A stretch of DNA of 34,188 nucleotides, from assembly GCA_947631005.1 (NCBI GenBank), contig CANRJR010000024.1, positions 1-34,188 on the forward strand, written 5' to 3'. Positions within the stretch are counted from its first letter, which is position 1. Each line of letters begins with the position of its first letter. Both the position numbers and the translations under genes were made by a program. Source of the DNA: an uncultured Clostridia bacterium. GTDB taxonomy: Bacteria; Bacillota; Clostridia; Christensenellales; Borkfalkiaceae. The notes under the pieces were generated by a model, which saw nothing but the letters and a program-made list of their open reading frames with translations, had not been told where the DNA came from and did not search any database. This document shows positions 15,606 to 23,231 of this stretch, piece by piece.

Positions 15606-17291
15606 TCAATCCCAATCGTCCGACGTTTCGGGCAACACATAGATGTACTTCTTCTGGAAGGGATCGGCTTTGCCGTAATATTCCTTTTCGCTTTTGAGCG
15701 GCATGGAGGTGTACTCCTTGCAGAGGTAGTACCGCTCCAATTTGGAAAACAGGACGTAGCCGCAGTTGGCTTCGGTGACGATGCACTCGCCCTCCTTGAA
15801 GTGGGACAGCATGCTCTGCGGAATGAGCGGAATGGTTTCGATCTGGAACATTTCGATCTCGTCCGCCTTGCCGTTGAGCGCGGAGATGGGCGAGAGACGG
15901 GTGACCTGTCCGCATTCGAGCGAAAACTCTTTGAGCGTTTGCGTGTTGTTGCTCCCGAAAAAGATGTGCATATTGAGGTTGTCGCGGATGATCGCGGCGA
16001 CCGCATCCCCGTAGACGCCGTTGAGCTGGGCATACGATTGGATGATGAGGATGAAAAAGATGTTTCTGCCCGCGCAGGCGGAGATCGTCGTTTCGAAATC
16101 TTTCATCGCGGGGAAATTCCCGAATTCGTCGAGGATAAAATAGAACGGGATGTCGCGCTTGCCGTTCTCTTGCATGTTGGCGTGCTCGATGAGCATGCGG
16201 TACGCGTCCTGCACGAACAGGCTGATGACGGTGAAGTGGACTTTGAGTTCGTCGCGGTAGTCGATGAACAGCGCGACGGGCTTATCCCCCGTGAGAATGG
16301 TCATATCGAACGAATTGCAGGAGGTGACAAGGCGCATCGCCGTTTCGCGGAACACCGCGAGGCGGGAACTGAACATACTCGTAATACACTGCCGCGTCGT
16401 CTGCGCGCGCTCGGGAATGGTGCTCTTCACGATCTGGTAGGCGCGGGAGGACTGCGGGCGTTTGAGGAAATACCCGCTGTCGAAGTCGCCGTCGGAATTG
16501 TTGAGCAGGTTCATGAGCGTGATGATGGTCGCGAACGAGAACGTGTCCTCCGTGATGCGCGTGCGCTTGGTTTTTTCGACCTCGGGACGGCTGTCCTCCA
16601 ACATCGCCCAAAGGAAGGCTTTGAGCAGTTCGCGGGCGGCGTCCTCCCAATAGGGATCGCGCATGTTCACCGTGGGCGCGACCATCGTGGCGATGTTGTC
16701 GATGTCGTTGCCGACGTCTTCGAGCATCAAACTCATCCAACGGTCGATCTCCTCGTCGAGTGCCTTTTGGCTCTCGTAGATACGGCCGCGCAGGCTGTTG
16801 CGCATGCCGTCGGGCGTTTCCACGAGCTCCACCTCGTCGTAAATGGCGTAGATGGATTGGAATTTACGGTAGATGGGCGTGAGCGGATTCCAGCACTCGC
16901 TGTGGCGATAGTCGCGGAAGTTGAGCAGGAGTATGGTGTATCCTTCCTGTTCGAGGGTGGAAGCCGTATGGCGGTAGATCTCCCCCTTGGGGTCGGAAAT
17001 GATCATGCTCTTCTTGTTCTTCGCCTTGGCGAACGATTCCACGGTGGGAATGACGTAAGACGTGGTTTTGCCGAGACGGGTCGCCGCGATGACGCCGACG
17101 TGATTCTCCTTTTCCGAATACGTTTGCAGAAGCCGACCGTTGACGTAGCGGTTCGCCTTCAACACGCCTTTCACTTCGGTATTGGGCAGGTCGTCGTAAT
17201 AGACGCTGGTGGGGAAATCCTCGGGCAGGTCGCCGTAATGGTAATACTGCGTATTTTCGTAGCCCTGCATCAAATCCTTTTCAATCTTCAT
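15606..17291 (-). CDS. VirD4/TraG-like (type IV coupling protein family) ATPase, soluble form
   Basis: A RecA-fold DNA-pump type ATPase of 561 residues. The Walker A region near residues 69-77 is AATRLGKTT (first glycine replaced by alanine), followed by IPTVESF; then IISDPKGEIY near residue 100 and FRDYRHSECWNPL, both typical of VirD4/TraG. Walker B is FILDEFGNFP near residue 365, and IIQSYAQLNGVYG plus FFGSNNTQTLKEFS match the C-terminal TraG-D part. Unlike conjugative coupling proteins there is no N-terminal membrane helix. No relaxase, VirB4 or other transfer gene is in the window. I chose the ATG at 17291, eight bases after GGAGG; a GTG at 17300 overlaps that ribosome site. The start overlaps the upstream gene by 11 bases. 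Confidence 0.85.
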   Translation of the reverse strand: MKIEKDLMQGYENTQYYHYGDLPEDFPTSVYYDDLPNTEVKGVLKANRYVNGRLLQTYSEKENHVGVIAATRLGKTTSYVIPTVESFAKAKNKKSMIISDPKGEIYRHTASTLEQEGYTILLLNFRDYRHSECWNPLTPIYRKFQSIYAIYDEVELVETPDGMRNSLRGRIYESQKALDEEIDRWMSLMLEDVGNDIDNIATMVAPTVNMRDPYWEDAARELLKAFLWAMLEDSRPEVEKTKRTRITEDTFSFATIITLMNLLNNSDGDFDSGYFLKRPQSSRAYQIVKSTIPERAQTTRQCITSMFSSRLAVFRETAMRLVTSCNSFDMTILTGDKPVALFIDYRDELKVHFTVISLFVQDAYRMLIEHANMQENGKRDIPFYFILDEFGNFPAMKDFETTISACAGRNIFFILIIQSYAQLNGVYGDAVAAIIRDNLNMHIFFGSNNTQTLKEFSLECGQVTRLSPISALNGKADEIEMFQIETIPLIPQSMLSHFKEGECIVTEANCGYVLFSKLERYYLCKEYTSMPLKSEKEYYGKADPFQKKYIYVLPETSDDWD

Positions 17292-18894
17292 GGCTGCCAC
17301 CTCCGAATCCGTAAATGTGAAGTTTTTCGCCGTTGTCGAAGAAGTACGGCTTCATGAGCTCCTCGGTGAGAACGAGCGCGGGCATGCGGTGTTCGCGGAT
17401 TGCCCTGTCGAGGATCGCCTCGATCTCGTCGACGGGATAGCCCGCAAGACGCTCCTCGACTTCCGCTTGCGCTTCGATCTTCCCCACGCCGTACAAAGCC
17501 GCCTTGGCTTGCATCATCTCCGCAAGGATCGCCTTGCGCTCGGTCTTGTTCGGCGCGGCGATCCGCACGATGTCGCAGTACGGTTTGAGCTCCGCCGCGC
17601 GCTCCTTATCGCAGAAGCAGACGGGCAGCACCATGGAGAGGTCGATGGAGATGCTCGGCTGGTTGAGGCGGAACTTCGCGCGCTTCGTGCTCTGCAAGAA
17701 GTTCTTCGCCGTGTCGAACACTCTGTCGTCGATCTTCCCGCGGAAGAAGAGGAAATACACGTTGAACAGATCTTCGTCGCAACTGCGGATAAAGATGTGG
17801 TTCTGCGAGGGTTCGATGTCGTACCCCGTGAGATCCCCCACTTCGATGCGCTCCACGAGTGCACGGGAGAGACACTTTGCGATCGCCGCGGCGTACGCTT
17901 CGAGCATGTACCCGCTGTCCGAAACGATGCACAGGGGGCGGTAATGCGCCGTTCTGCGCAGGTCGATGTTGTTGATGGCGAGCATCACCTTTTCGCTCTC
18001 GGCGGCGCGGGCGGGACGAAGCTCCTCGATCGCCGTCATGTCGGGCACGAGCGTCTGGATGGAGAGTTGCAGGGGAAGCGCGCTCGCGATGGCGAACAGT
18101 TCCTTGTTCCCCGAGAGCACGATGGATTCCTTGTCTTTCTCTTCGAGGACGTCGCTGTAAATGAGACGGGCGTACGCCTTCGCGTAGGTGTCCCTTTTTA
18201 CGATGCCCTGGTTGAACGCCTTTTCGAGGACGCGGAACTCGCGGTCGCGCGTTTCGTCGTATGTACCGTAAGCCGCCGCGACCCGCTCGAACGCGCTGTT
18301 GTGCCCCGCGCGCAGGAAACAGGTGTGCAGACGGGAGACGTATTCCTCGCGGTTGAACATATCGTAGACGAGCGCGGCGAGCAAGCCCTCCTCGCTGTCC
18401 CAATCGGCGGCGCGGCGCAGACGCGAAATGCCGCGCATGCCGTCCTTTTCGAACACGATGCCCTCCATTTGGAAGATGCCGAGCAAATACAGCCCGAGCA
18501 CCGCGCCGTTCTCCGCCGCCAGCGTGAGATTTTCGCAGACGACCGACTCCACCTCGTTCGCGCCGTGGATGAGCCCGTACGTCTGCGCCGTGGAGAGCGA
18601 CGTCCCTTTGAGGTCGATGATCTCTTCGAGTTCGGCGTCGTCCGTACGCTCCCTGCCGATCATGCCGTAGTACTGCCGACAACGTTTGTGCAGATGATAT
18701 TCGTGTTCGCTCGTGATTCCGACAACCTCGCTCTTTTGCGTGAGGGCGTAGAAATGCGCCGTCTTTTCTTCATCGAAGAGAAAGATCCGCGCAAACACCG
18801 AAAAGAGCGACTTCTTGTCGGGATAAAAGCGGCCGACGGTCACTTCTGCGGTAAAATAGCTGCACAGCATCATTTCTGTGAGATAGTCCGTCAT
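17281..18894 (-). CDS. Sel1-like repeat plus degenerate AAA+ protein
   Basis: A protein of 537 residues. The first half is helical; residues 128-178 (LGLYLLGIFQMEGIVFEKD, then SRLRRAADWDSEEGLLAAL) resemble Sel1/TPR-like repeats. The second half has the layout of an AAA+ module: PLCIVSDSGYMLEAYAAAIA near residue 320 in the place of the P-loop but without GK[ST], a VLPVCFCD strand near 422, a DIVRIAAPNKTERKAILAEM second-region-of-homology-like part near 441 and a lid helix after it. It probably cannot hydrolyse ATP in the usual way. AAGGAGG stands before the ATG, which overlaps the stop of a 26-residue mini-gene. It leads directly into the VirD4-like gene and may be an adaptor for it. Family assignment is by shape only. 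Confidence 0.6.
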   Translation of the reverse strand: MTDYLTEMMLCSYFTAEVTVGRFYPDKKSLFSVFARIFLFDEEKTAHFYALTQKSEVVGITSEHEYHLHKRCRQYYGMIGRERTDDAELEEIIDLKGTSLSTAQTYGLIHGANEVESVVCENLTLAAENGAVLGLYLLGIFQMEGIVFEKDGMRGISRLRRAADWDSEEGLLAALVYDMFNREEYVSRLHTCFLRAGHNSAFERVAAAYGTYDETRDREFRVLEKAFNQGIVKRDTYAKAYARLIYSDVLEEKDKESIVLSGNKELFAIASALPLQLSIQTLVPDMTAIEELRPARAAESEKVMLAINNIDLRRTAHYRPLCIVSDSGYMLEAYAAAIAKCLSRALVERIEVGDLTGYDIEPSQNHIFIRSCDEDLFNVYFLFFRGKIDDRVFDTAKNFLQSTKRAKFRLNQPSISIDLSMVLPVCFCDKERAAELKPYCDIVRIAAPNKTERKAILAEMMQAKAALYGVGKIEAQAEVEERLAGYPVDEIEAILDRAIREHRMPALVLTEELMKPYFFDNGEKLHIYGFGGGSHED

Positions 18895-18971
18895 ATGTTT
18901 TCCTCCTTCCGAACGTTTTTTCCCGAACTCCGTCCGCTTTCGCAAGACGGACGTTGCTGTTGACCCATCAT
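18891..18971 (-). CDS. 26-residue mini-protein coupled to the AAA-like gene
   Basis: A small frame that begins ATGATG, preceded at a normal distance by GGGAGG, and ends TGA inside the ATG of the next gene (ATATGA). The product starts MMGQQQRPSCESGRSSG and ends in a lysine/glutamate-rich tail. It is hydrophilic, with one cysteine. The combination of a good ribosome site and a stop-start overlap suggests it is translated and sets the rate of the following gene, or is itself a small partner. The second half of the frame contains the ribosome site of the next gene, so part of its sequence is fixed by that. Not a recognised family. Confidence 0.5.
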   Translation of the reverse strand: MMGQQQRPSCESGRSSGKNVRKEENI

Positions 18972-19019
18972 GTTTGCCTCCCACGGCGTGCGGACACGCC
19001 TGTCTTTTTTTGCACGTTG

Positions 19020-19934
19020 TTATCGCAGACCGCTCACTTCGTCCGCAAGCGCGTGGACGGATTTCGCGTTGCTCCCCTTGCCGATCGCGCGGAACACCCA
19101 TTCCCCGCCCCGCCGCGACGCCATCCCGATGACGAGCGCGGTACTGCTCCGAAGATTGCCGTCGACTTTGTATTCCACGAGCGTCTTGTGAGAATCGGGG
19201 TCGTAGAGACGGATGTACATGTTCTTGACCGTGCCGAGCGTCTGTCTTCGCTCCTCGCAATGATAGATGTTGATGACGAAGATGAGGCGATCCCTGTCGG
19301 GCGGGACGAGACCGAGATCGACCGAAATGTTTTCGTCGTCGCGGTTAGGTCCGACGTCGATGCCCGTAAGGTTGTCGCCGTGGTGGACGACGCACCCCGA
19401 CGGATGCCGCAACGCACTGAAATAAACCGTTTCATAGCCGCCGCTCCCCGCGACGATGACCGAGGAATCGAGGTCCATGGGCTCTGCCGAATTCCCCGCG
19501 GGATCCCAGCCCATGCCGACGGTAATCCGCTTGATCGCGGCGTCCCCCGCCTTGATGGTAAACTCCTGCCCCTGTTCGAGGCGGATGACTTCGCCCTCGC
19601 GCCGTCCCCCGAGTTCGGGCGCGGAATAGTCGATTTCGAGGTTGTTGCAATACACGCATTGGAAGTTGTATCTCCCGTCCGCGCGGCAGGAATAGGAGGA
19701 AGGCGCGCACTTGCACCCGCCCGCCTTGCGCCCGCCGCACCTTTCGCACGCTTGCAAAAAGTCCGCCGTCGAAAAGGACGGCTGCCTGATTTCCGACGAC
19801 ATCAACGACGCTTCTTCCGCGCCGATATCGAGGAAATTCACGATCTTCCATTCCCCGCCGTATTGCTTGATTTCGAGCGCGAAATGCTTGCCCGATTTCT
19901 TGCAGACGGCTTTCAGCATTTTGGTGTTTTTCAT
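19020..19934 (-). CDS. TerD-family protein with N-terminal cysteine cluster
   Basis: A protein of 304 residues. From about residue 112 it is a TerD domain: GMGWDP, DLDSSVIV, ETVYFSALRHP, HHGDNLTG, DDENISVDLGLVPPD, IFVINIYH and ALVIGMASRRGGEW followed by AIGKG. TerD domains bind calcium through acidic residues and act in tellurite, phage and general stress resistance. The first 100 residues hold seven cysteines at about 63, 66, 74, 76, 83, 93 and 96 (CERC, CKC, CVYC), which probably form one or two zinc sites. GGAGG is five bases from the ATG. It lies 18 bases after the transglutaminase-like gene. The TerD call is strong; the fusion to this zinc module is less usual. Confidence 0.9.
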   Translation of the reverse strand: MKNTKMLKAVCKKSGKHFALEIKQYGGEWKIVNFLDIGAEEASLMSSEIRQPSFSTADFLQACERCGGRKAGGCKCAPSSYSCRADGRYNFQCVYCNNLEIDYSAPELGGRREGEVIRLEQGQEFTIKAGDAAIKRITVGMGWDPAGNSAEPMDLDSSVIVAGSGGYETVYFSALRHPSGCVVHHGDNLTGIDVGPNRDDENISVDLGLVPPDRDRLIFVINIYHCEERRQTLGTVKNMYIRLYDPDSHKTLVEYKVDGNLRSSTALVIGMASRRGGEWVFRAIGKGSNAKSVHALADEVSGLR

Positions 19935-19952
19935 TTTTCCTCCTTTGCGGCG

Positions 19953-20987
19953 TCAGTCGAGATAGGTCTTGTCGACCCCGTACGCGAGATATATCGCTTT
20001 ATTCTTGAAGATCTGCGCCTTCGCCTCTTGGGCGAGGTTGCGCTTGCCGTTGCATTCCACCCCCGACGGGCGCGTCCAGATGCGTTCGCCGCGCAAGCCT
20101 TCGTCGCTCTTTCCGAAGTAGACGTCCTGCTTTTTGCCGCCGCCGAGGGAATCCCACGTCACGTCGACGTGATAGTATTCCTCCCCCAGCTGCACGGCGT
20201 TCCACGCATGGTACTCCGCCGAACCGCGGATCTTGCCGCAGATCACTTCGCAGGGGATGCGCTGGGCGTCGAGGATGCGCTTGTACGCCTCCGCATACCC
20301 CTGACAGACGCATTGTTTGTTGATGAGCGCGCCGTACGCGCTCTGCAAATAGCTCTTTTCGAGCGCGTTCGCGCTGTCGTTGTTGAAATATTCTACCGTC
20401 CGCGCGAGATAATTATGCGCGACGTAAGCCTTGGTCTCGGGCGGCATGGCGGGTGCGAACAGCGTTTTGCCGAGCGTTTTTACGGCGTCTTGCACCGCCC
20501 GCTCCATCATGCCGAGCTTGACTTTTCCGATCCTGTATCCGAAGCGGACGCAGGTCACCGTCCAGCCGTCCCGCAAGCCCCCGCGCATTTCGCATTCCGA
20601 CCGCACGAGGTTGGAATAGAACGCGCCGTACACCGCCATGAAATTGGCGTGACAGCTCCCGATATCCACCCCGCGGCTCACGATATAGCGCGCAAGCGCG
20701 ATGCCGCGCACGGCGTTGTGCATGACCGCCTCGAACTCCGCTTCCGTCTGCACCCGCGCCACTTCGGACACGGGAATATCGGTGTTGCCGTATGTAACGC
20801 GAAAGGTCGTGCCGTACAGCGTTCGGCTCATCTCGGTCTCCCGCACGTACAAAAGCAGTTCGGGATTTTCGGAGAGCGTTGCAAGGAACAGGCGTTCCGC
20901 GCCCGACTGCGATACCGAAAACTCCGTGCAAAAGCGTTGAAGTTGGGTTTTGATCTTGTCTTTGACAAGTCCTTCCGCAAACATCAT
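19953..20987 (-). CDS. Transglutaminase-like (papain-fold) protein
   Basis: A protein of 344 residues. The C-terminal half carries the transglutaminase-like triad in order: cysteine 228 in CVCQGYAEAYKRIL, histidine 260 in AEYHAWNAV, and aspartate 275 in YYHVDVTWDS. Such domains in bacteria act as peptidases, amidases or cross-linkers. The N-terminal 200 residues are unfamiliar and include an ARYIVSRGVDIG helix; I see no signal peptide, so it should be cytoplasmic. The start ATGATG overlaps the TGA of the zinc-finger membrane gene, and GGGGAG stands six bases before the first ATG. Being inside a kinase/phosphatase/TerD array, its substrate could be another protein of the set. Confidence 0.8.
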   Translation of the reverse strand: MMFAEGLVKDKIKTQLQRFCTEFSVSQSGAERLFLATLSENPELLLYVRETEMSRTLYGTTFRVTYGNTDIPVSEVARVQTEAEFEAVMHNAVRGIALARYIVSRGVDIGSCHANFMAVYGAFYSNLVRSECEMRGGLRDGWTVTCVRFGYRIGKVKLGMMERAVQDAVKTLGKTLFAPAMPPETKAYVAHNYLARTVEYFNNDSANALEKSYLQSAYGALINKQCVCQGYAEAYKRILDAQRIPCEVICGKIRGSAEYHAWNAVQLGEEYYHVDVTWDSLGGGKKQDVYFGKSDEGLRGERIWTRPSGVECNGKRNLAQEAKAQIFKNKAIYLAYGVDKTYLD

Positions 20988-21697
20988 TCCACTCCCCGCA
21001 CGATCGCCTCGGACCGTTCGGCTTGCCGCTTGGACCACTCGACGGGCGAAGCGATCGACCCGAACACCGCAAAAAAGAGGAGCAGGATCGCGATCAACCG
21101 CACAAACCAGCCCTTGCGCGCCCGCCAAAAGATTGCCTCCCCGACGAACAGCCATATCCCGTTCGCCATCGGGAACACGCCGATCGCAACGGTGAACCCG
21201 ACCGCCGCCAACCAAAGATCGAGCTGCGGTCTGTCGCGGTAGACGTTGAAGCAGGCAAACACCGTCGCTCCCGCCGCGATGACCGTCGTGATGACGACGT
21301 AGACGACGGGCGGGACGAGTTCCGTCCCGAGAACGCCGAGAAAAGGCACCGATTCGCCCGTCCAGAACATGCCGTGCACCGCCGCCTGCCCCGCCAAAAA
21401 TCCGACGAGGACGAGGACGAGCATGACCGTCCGCTCCGTCCGCGATACGATGTGCGGCGTTCCGCGCGCCCTGCGCTCCTCGCGCTCCTTGCGCGGCTTC
21501 GGCGCGCGCTCCCGCCTTGCGGGCGCGGGTTCGGGTACGGGTTCGGGCGCGGGTGCGGCGAGGACGCGGTCGGGCTCGGGTGCGGGCTCGGGCGCGGGCT
21601 TACGCGTCCGCTTGGGACGCTCCGCTCCGCATACCTCGCACGTCGACCGATCGCCCTCGTTGACCTGTCCGCAAGATTTGCATAGCCATTTTGCCAT
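20984..21697 (-). CDS. RanBP2-type zinc finger membrane protein
   Basis: A protein of 237 residues with three parts. Residues 4-28 (KWLCKSCGQVNEGDRSTC, then EVCGAERP) have the W-x-C-x2-C...N...C-x2-C pattern of a RanBP2-type zinc finger. Residues 30-85 form a proline/glutamate/arginine-rich linker. The rest holds about four hydrophobic segments (around MLVLVLVGFLAG, VVYVVITTVIAAGA, LAAVGFTVAIGVF and LIAILLLFFAVFGS), so the protein should sit in the cell membrane with the zinc finger inside. I chose the ATG at 21697; an in-frame TTG at 21712 lies inside the kinase gene. The ribosome site is weak, so translation may depend on the upstream kinase gene. It may anchor the otherwise soluble set. 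Confidence 0.7.
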   Translation of the reverse strand: MAKWLCKSCGQVNEGDRSTCEVCGAERPKRTRKPAPEPAPEPDRVLAAPAPEPVPEPAPARRERAPKPRKEREERRARGTPHIVSRTERTVMLVLVLVGFLAGQAAVHGMFWTGESVPFLGVLGTELVPPVVYVVITTVIAAGATVFACFNVYRDRPQLDLWLAAVGFTVAIGVFPMANGIWLFVGEAIFWRARKGWFVRLIAILLLFFAVFGSIASPVEWSKRQAERSEAIVRGVE

Positions 21698-21698
21698 A

Positions 21699-23195
21699 TT
21701 ATTTGACCGCAAACGAAAGCATTTTCAGCATTTCGAACATGAGAAATCTCTGTTCGCCCGAAGGCTTTACGAGCACATATCCCTGCGCTCCGTTCCGAAC
21801 GGCGCGCGCCGCCTTGGTATAACCCGCCCGCTTGATCTTATCGAGATCGAAGCGGTATTCCGCGTCTTTTTCCCAGAGCGTCCCGTCGTCGAACACCTCG
21901 GTTTCGGGCGCGGCGGACCGCTTCCCCTCCTCCGTTTTTGCCGACGGCTTCGGCTCTTCCTTTTTGGAGCTCACCGCGCCCGCGCGCTTTGCCATGTTGA
22001 GCAAAAGCAGGTTCTCCACGGTGAATACGCGGCTGTTGCCGTCCGCCTTGTAGAGCGCGTAGCACTTCACGCCGTTCTTTTCGGTCTGTTCTGCGGCGAT
22101 GTATCCGCTCGTTTTGAGTTTTTCTTCGTCGAACGCGATCCCGTGTTCCTCCCACGGCGCGCAATAGCCCTCGGGCTTGGGTTTCGCGGGCGGGGGCGTA
22201 GGCTCGGACGGGGGCGCGGGGATCTCCGCGGCGAGCGGCTTTTCCCGCTTTTCCCCCTCGATCCTGACCGAATCCCCTTTGAGCGGGAGGACCGTCTTTA
22301 ATTTGAGGGCACTCAACACCTCCTGCGCGGTGGGACGGTCGGCGGGTTCGGGCTGTAACATCGCCGCGATGAGATGGGTCAAATACTTGTCGCCGATCTT
22401 CTTGCTCACGACGAGCCGTCCGCCGCCCAAAAGTGCCTCGCTGCAATACACCGTCTTCCCCTCGTCGGCGCGGCGTTTGAGCGCGCCCGTGAGCCCCTCG
22501 AGCTTGGGATGCGCGCCGTCCGCGAGATAGTCGTGAAAGACGAGCCCCAGCGAGAAGATGTCCGACTTGGTGGAGAGATTGGCGAGTGCCTCGTCCGCCA
22601 TTTCATAGATGAAGCACTGCGCCAGCTCGGGCGACATGAAGTTTTGGTCGCCGCCGAGCTCGTCGGGACGGATGTTGTCTACAAAATAACTACGGTCGAA
22701 GTCGATGATCTTGGCGACCTTTCTCCCCTCCGAATTGACCGCCGCGAGGATGTTGGTGCGTTTGAGGTCGCTGTGCACGATGTTCTTCCTGTGGATATTG
22801 AGCAACGCGCCGACCGCCGTAAGCATGATGAAGAGCTTTTCGTCTTTGGAAAGTTTGAGGATCTCTTCGTCGGGAATGAGGTGCGCGACGAACTCGGTCG
22901 CCTCGGTGTAGAAAATGTCGTCGACAAACCAATCGGTGGGCAGTATGATGTTCCCCCCCGAACGCGCGAGGTCGGACAACGCCTTGTTGATCGCAATGCG
23001 GTTTTCGCAGAACGCCTGAAATTCTTTCTCCATTTTGGCGTACAGCTTGTCGGACATCGACGCGCCGCGGCGGGGCATTTTATACTCCCCGTACTGTTTG
23101 AGGAAGTATTTCTTGCTCCCCCGCTTCGCCAGCGCGGTGTGCCCGATGTTGGAGACCGACCATTCCCCCTCCAACTCATAATCTTTTACGTTCAT
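21699..23195 (-). CDS. Ser/Thr protein kinase with duplicated C-terminal repeat
   Basis: A protein of 498 residues. The kinase domain (about 1-300) has a putative ATP lysine in YFLKQY near 33, HSDLKRTN near 142 with the catalytic aspartate, IIDFDRS near 165 (DFD instead of DFG), FMSPE near 188 as APE-equivalent, and SDIFSLGLVFHDYL near 212. A proline-rich linker (about 325-348) leads to two related copies of about 54 residues (about 349-402 and 442-495), each running W...FD..K[LI]K..GY..A...NG...Y.L.K..G..R.F..E.L. A gap of 36 bases separates it from the PP2C gene. Together with that gene and the vWA gene it matches a TerY-P triad. No membrane segment. Confidence 0.88.
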   Translation of the reverse strand: MNVKDYELEGEWSVSNIGHTALAKRGSKKYFLKQYGEYKMPRRGASMSDKLYAKMEKEFQAFCENRIAINKALSDLARSGGNIILPTDWFVDDIFYTEATEFVAHLIPDEEILKLSKDEKLFIMLTAVGALLNIHRKNIVHSDLKRTNILAAVNSEGRKVAKIIDFDRSYFVDNIRPDELGGDQNFMSPELAQCFIYEMADEALANLSTKSDIFSLGLVFHDYLADGAHPKLEGLTGALKRRADEGKTVYCSEALLGGGRLVVSKKIGDKYLTHLIAAMLQPEPADRPTAQEVLSALKLKTVLPLKGDSVRIEGEKREKPLAAEIPAPPSEPTPPPAKPKPEGYCAPWEEHGIAFDEEKLKTSGYIAAEQTEKNGVKCYALYKADGNSRVFTVENLLLLNMAKRAGAVSSKKEEPKPSAKTEEGKRSAAPETEVFDDGTLWEKDAEYRFDLDKIKRAGYTKAARAVRNGAQGYVLVKPSGEQRFLMFEMLKMLSFAVK

Positions 23196-23231
23196 CTCGC
23201 TTTCTCCTTGCTGTGCTCTTTCTTCCTATGC

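Noticed and set aside
14484-17357. Very long plus-strand open frame (957 codons) opposite the VirD4-like and FtsK-gamma-like genes
   Set aside because: It is the antisense shadow of GC-rich minus-strand genes with clear motifs and ribosome sites. The translation is rich in repeated His/Arg/Val/Asp runs and has no recognisable family.
17290-18963. Long plus-strand open frame opposite the Sel1/AAA-like gene
   Set aside because: Antisense shadow of the GC-rich minus-strand gene; no motifs and no operon context on that strand.
18985-19010. Stem GGCGTG/CACGCC with a T-run on the plus strand as terminator
   Set aside because: No plus-strand gene ends here; on the minus strand the hairpin lies in front of the mini-gene and has no following T-run.
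18954-21242. Long plus-strand open frame (762 codons) opposite TerD and the transglutaminase-like gene
   Set aside because: The minus strand carries complete TerD and transglutaminase motifs here; the plus frame has low-complexity composition.
21512-21610. GGGTGCGGGTTCGGG-type repeats as possible repeat element
   Set aside because: They encode the Pro/Glu/Ala-rich linker of the zinc-finger membrane protein on the minus strand.
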